Below, piece after piece: positions 63,987-64,000 of a DNA stretch of 64,000 nt; position 1 is the stretch's first letter, and each line of letters begins with the position of its first letter. The DNA comes from Blastomonas sp. CACIA14H2. GTDB taxonomy: Bacteria > Pseudomonadota > Alphaproteobacteria > Sphingomonadales > Sphingomonadaceae. The DNA lies in the NCBI GenBank assembly GCA_000503195.1, contig AYSC01000017.1:25797-89796 (forward strand), read 5' to 3'. Position numbers and translations under genes: made by a program. The notes beneath the pieces are model-generated. The model worked only from the letters and a program-made list of their open reading frames with translations, made no database searches and had not been told where the DNA came from.

Positions 63987-64000
63987 CGAGCCATCGAACA

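Overview
The window is chromosomal DNA of a high-GC alphaproteobacterium, most likely a member of the Sphingomonadales (Sphingomonas/Blastomonas/Sphingobium type). This placement is inferred from gene content and order: SRP RNA upstream of dnaX-ybaB, lon-hupB, pyrB overlapping a catalytically dead dihydroorotase, a SapC-family protein, lptD-surA-pdxA-rsmA, pepA-holC, and a purN fused to a YjbR-like domain. Coding density is very high. No stretch over 300 bases lacks a gene, and many starts overlap the previous stop as ATGA or TGATG. No rRNA, transposase, integrase, prophage or CRISPR array was seen.

Layout. 0-2.5 kb: two tandem cysteine desulfurases (the first cut by the window edge) and a [2Fe-2S] ferredoxin. 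2.5-8.3 kb: SRP RNA, dnaX, ybaB, a low-GC GrlR-like ORF bracketed by a 17-bp direct repeat, lon and hupB. 8.3-11.6 kb (minus strand): rlmB, two tandem paralogous lipoproteins of unknown function and a DUF4157-like lipoprotein. 11.7-19.9 kb: tRNA-Tyr, gloB, a thiolase, a secreted M17 aminopeptidase, TspO, NDH-2 and pyrB with its pseudo-dihydroorotase. 20-27.8 kb: a run of closely packed genes (SMP-30 lactonase, DUF2855, HAD hydrolase, exported cyanophycinase-like protein, membrane hydrolase, photolyase, serine hydrolase, prolyl-tRNA deacylase). 27.8-39.2 kb: moaA-moaD-moaE, SapC, a D-2-hydroxyacid dehydrogenase, an RhlE-like helicase, ComF, glutaredoxin, a nitrilase-family amidase, tRNA-Arg and an S41 peptidase.

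39.2-51 kb is the most distinctive region. A promoter with a perfect FNR/FixK-type box (TTGAT-N4-ATCAA) and a second perfect 7+4+7 palindrome precedes a three-gene unit (methyltransferase, small protein, six-helix membrane protein) whose function I do not recognise. A signalling island follows: a soluble globin-coupled chemoreceptor with a CheR/CheB tether, CheB without a receiver domain, CheD, CheY, CheW, a small protein, a receiver-only regulator, a membrane histidine kinase, a FixJ/LuxR-type regulator and a PAS-GGDEF-EAL protein. CheA, CheR and flagellar genes are absent, so this looks like an oxygen/redox signalling region whose kinase is encoded elsewhere.

51-64 kb: an amidohydrolase, the lptD-surA-pdxA-rsmA operon, pepA-holC, a lipoprotein, ndk, a TupA-like ATP-grasp protein and purN-YjbR. 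REP-like inverted repeats lie at 13.9, 20.9 and 60.5 kb, with a different palindromic repeat at the right edge.
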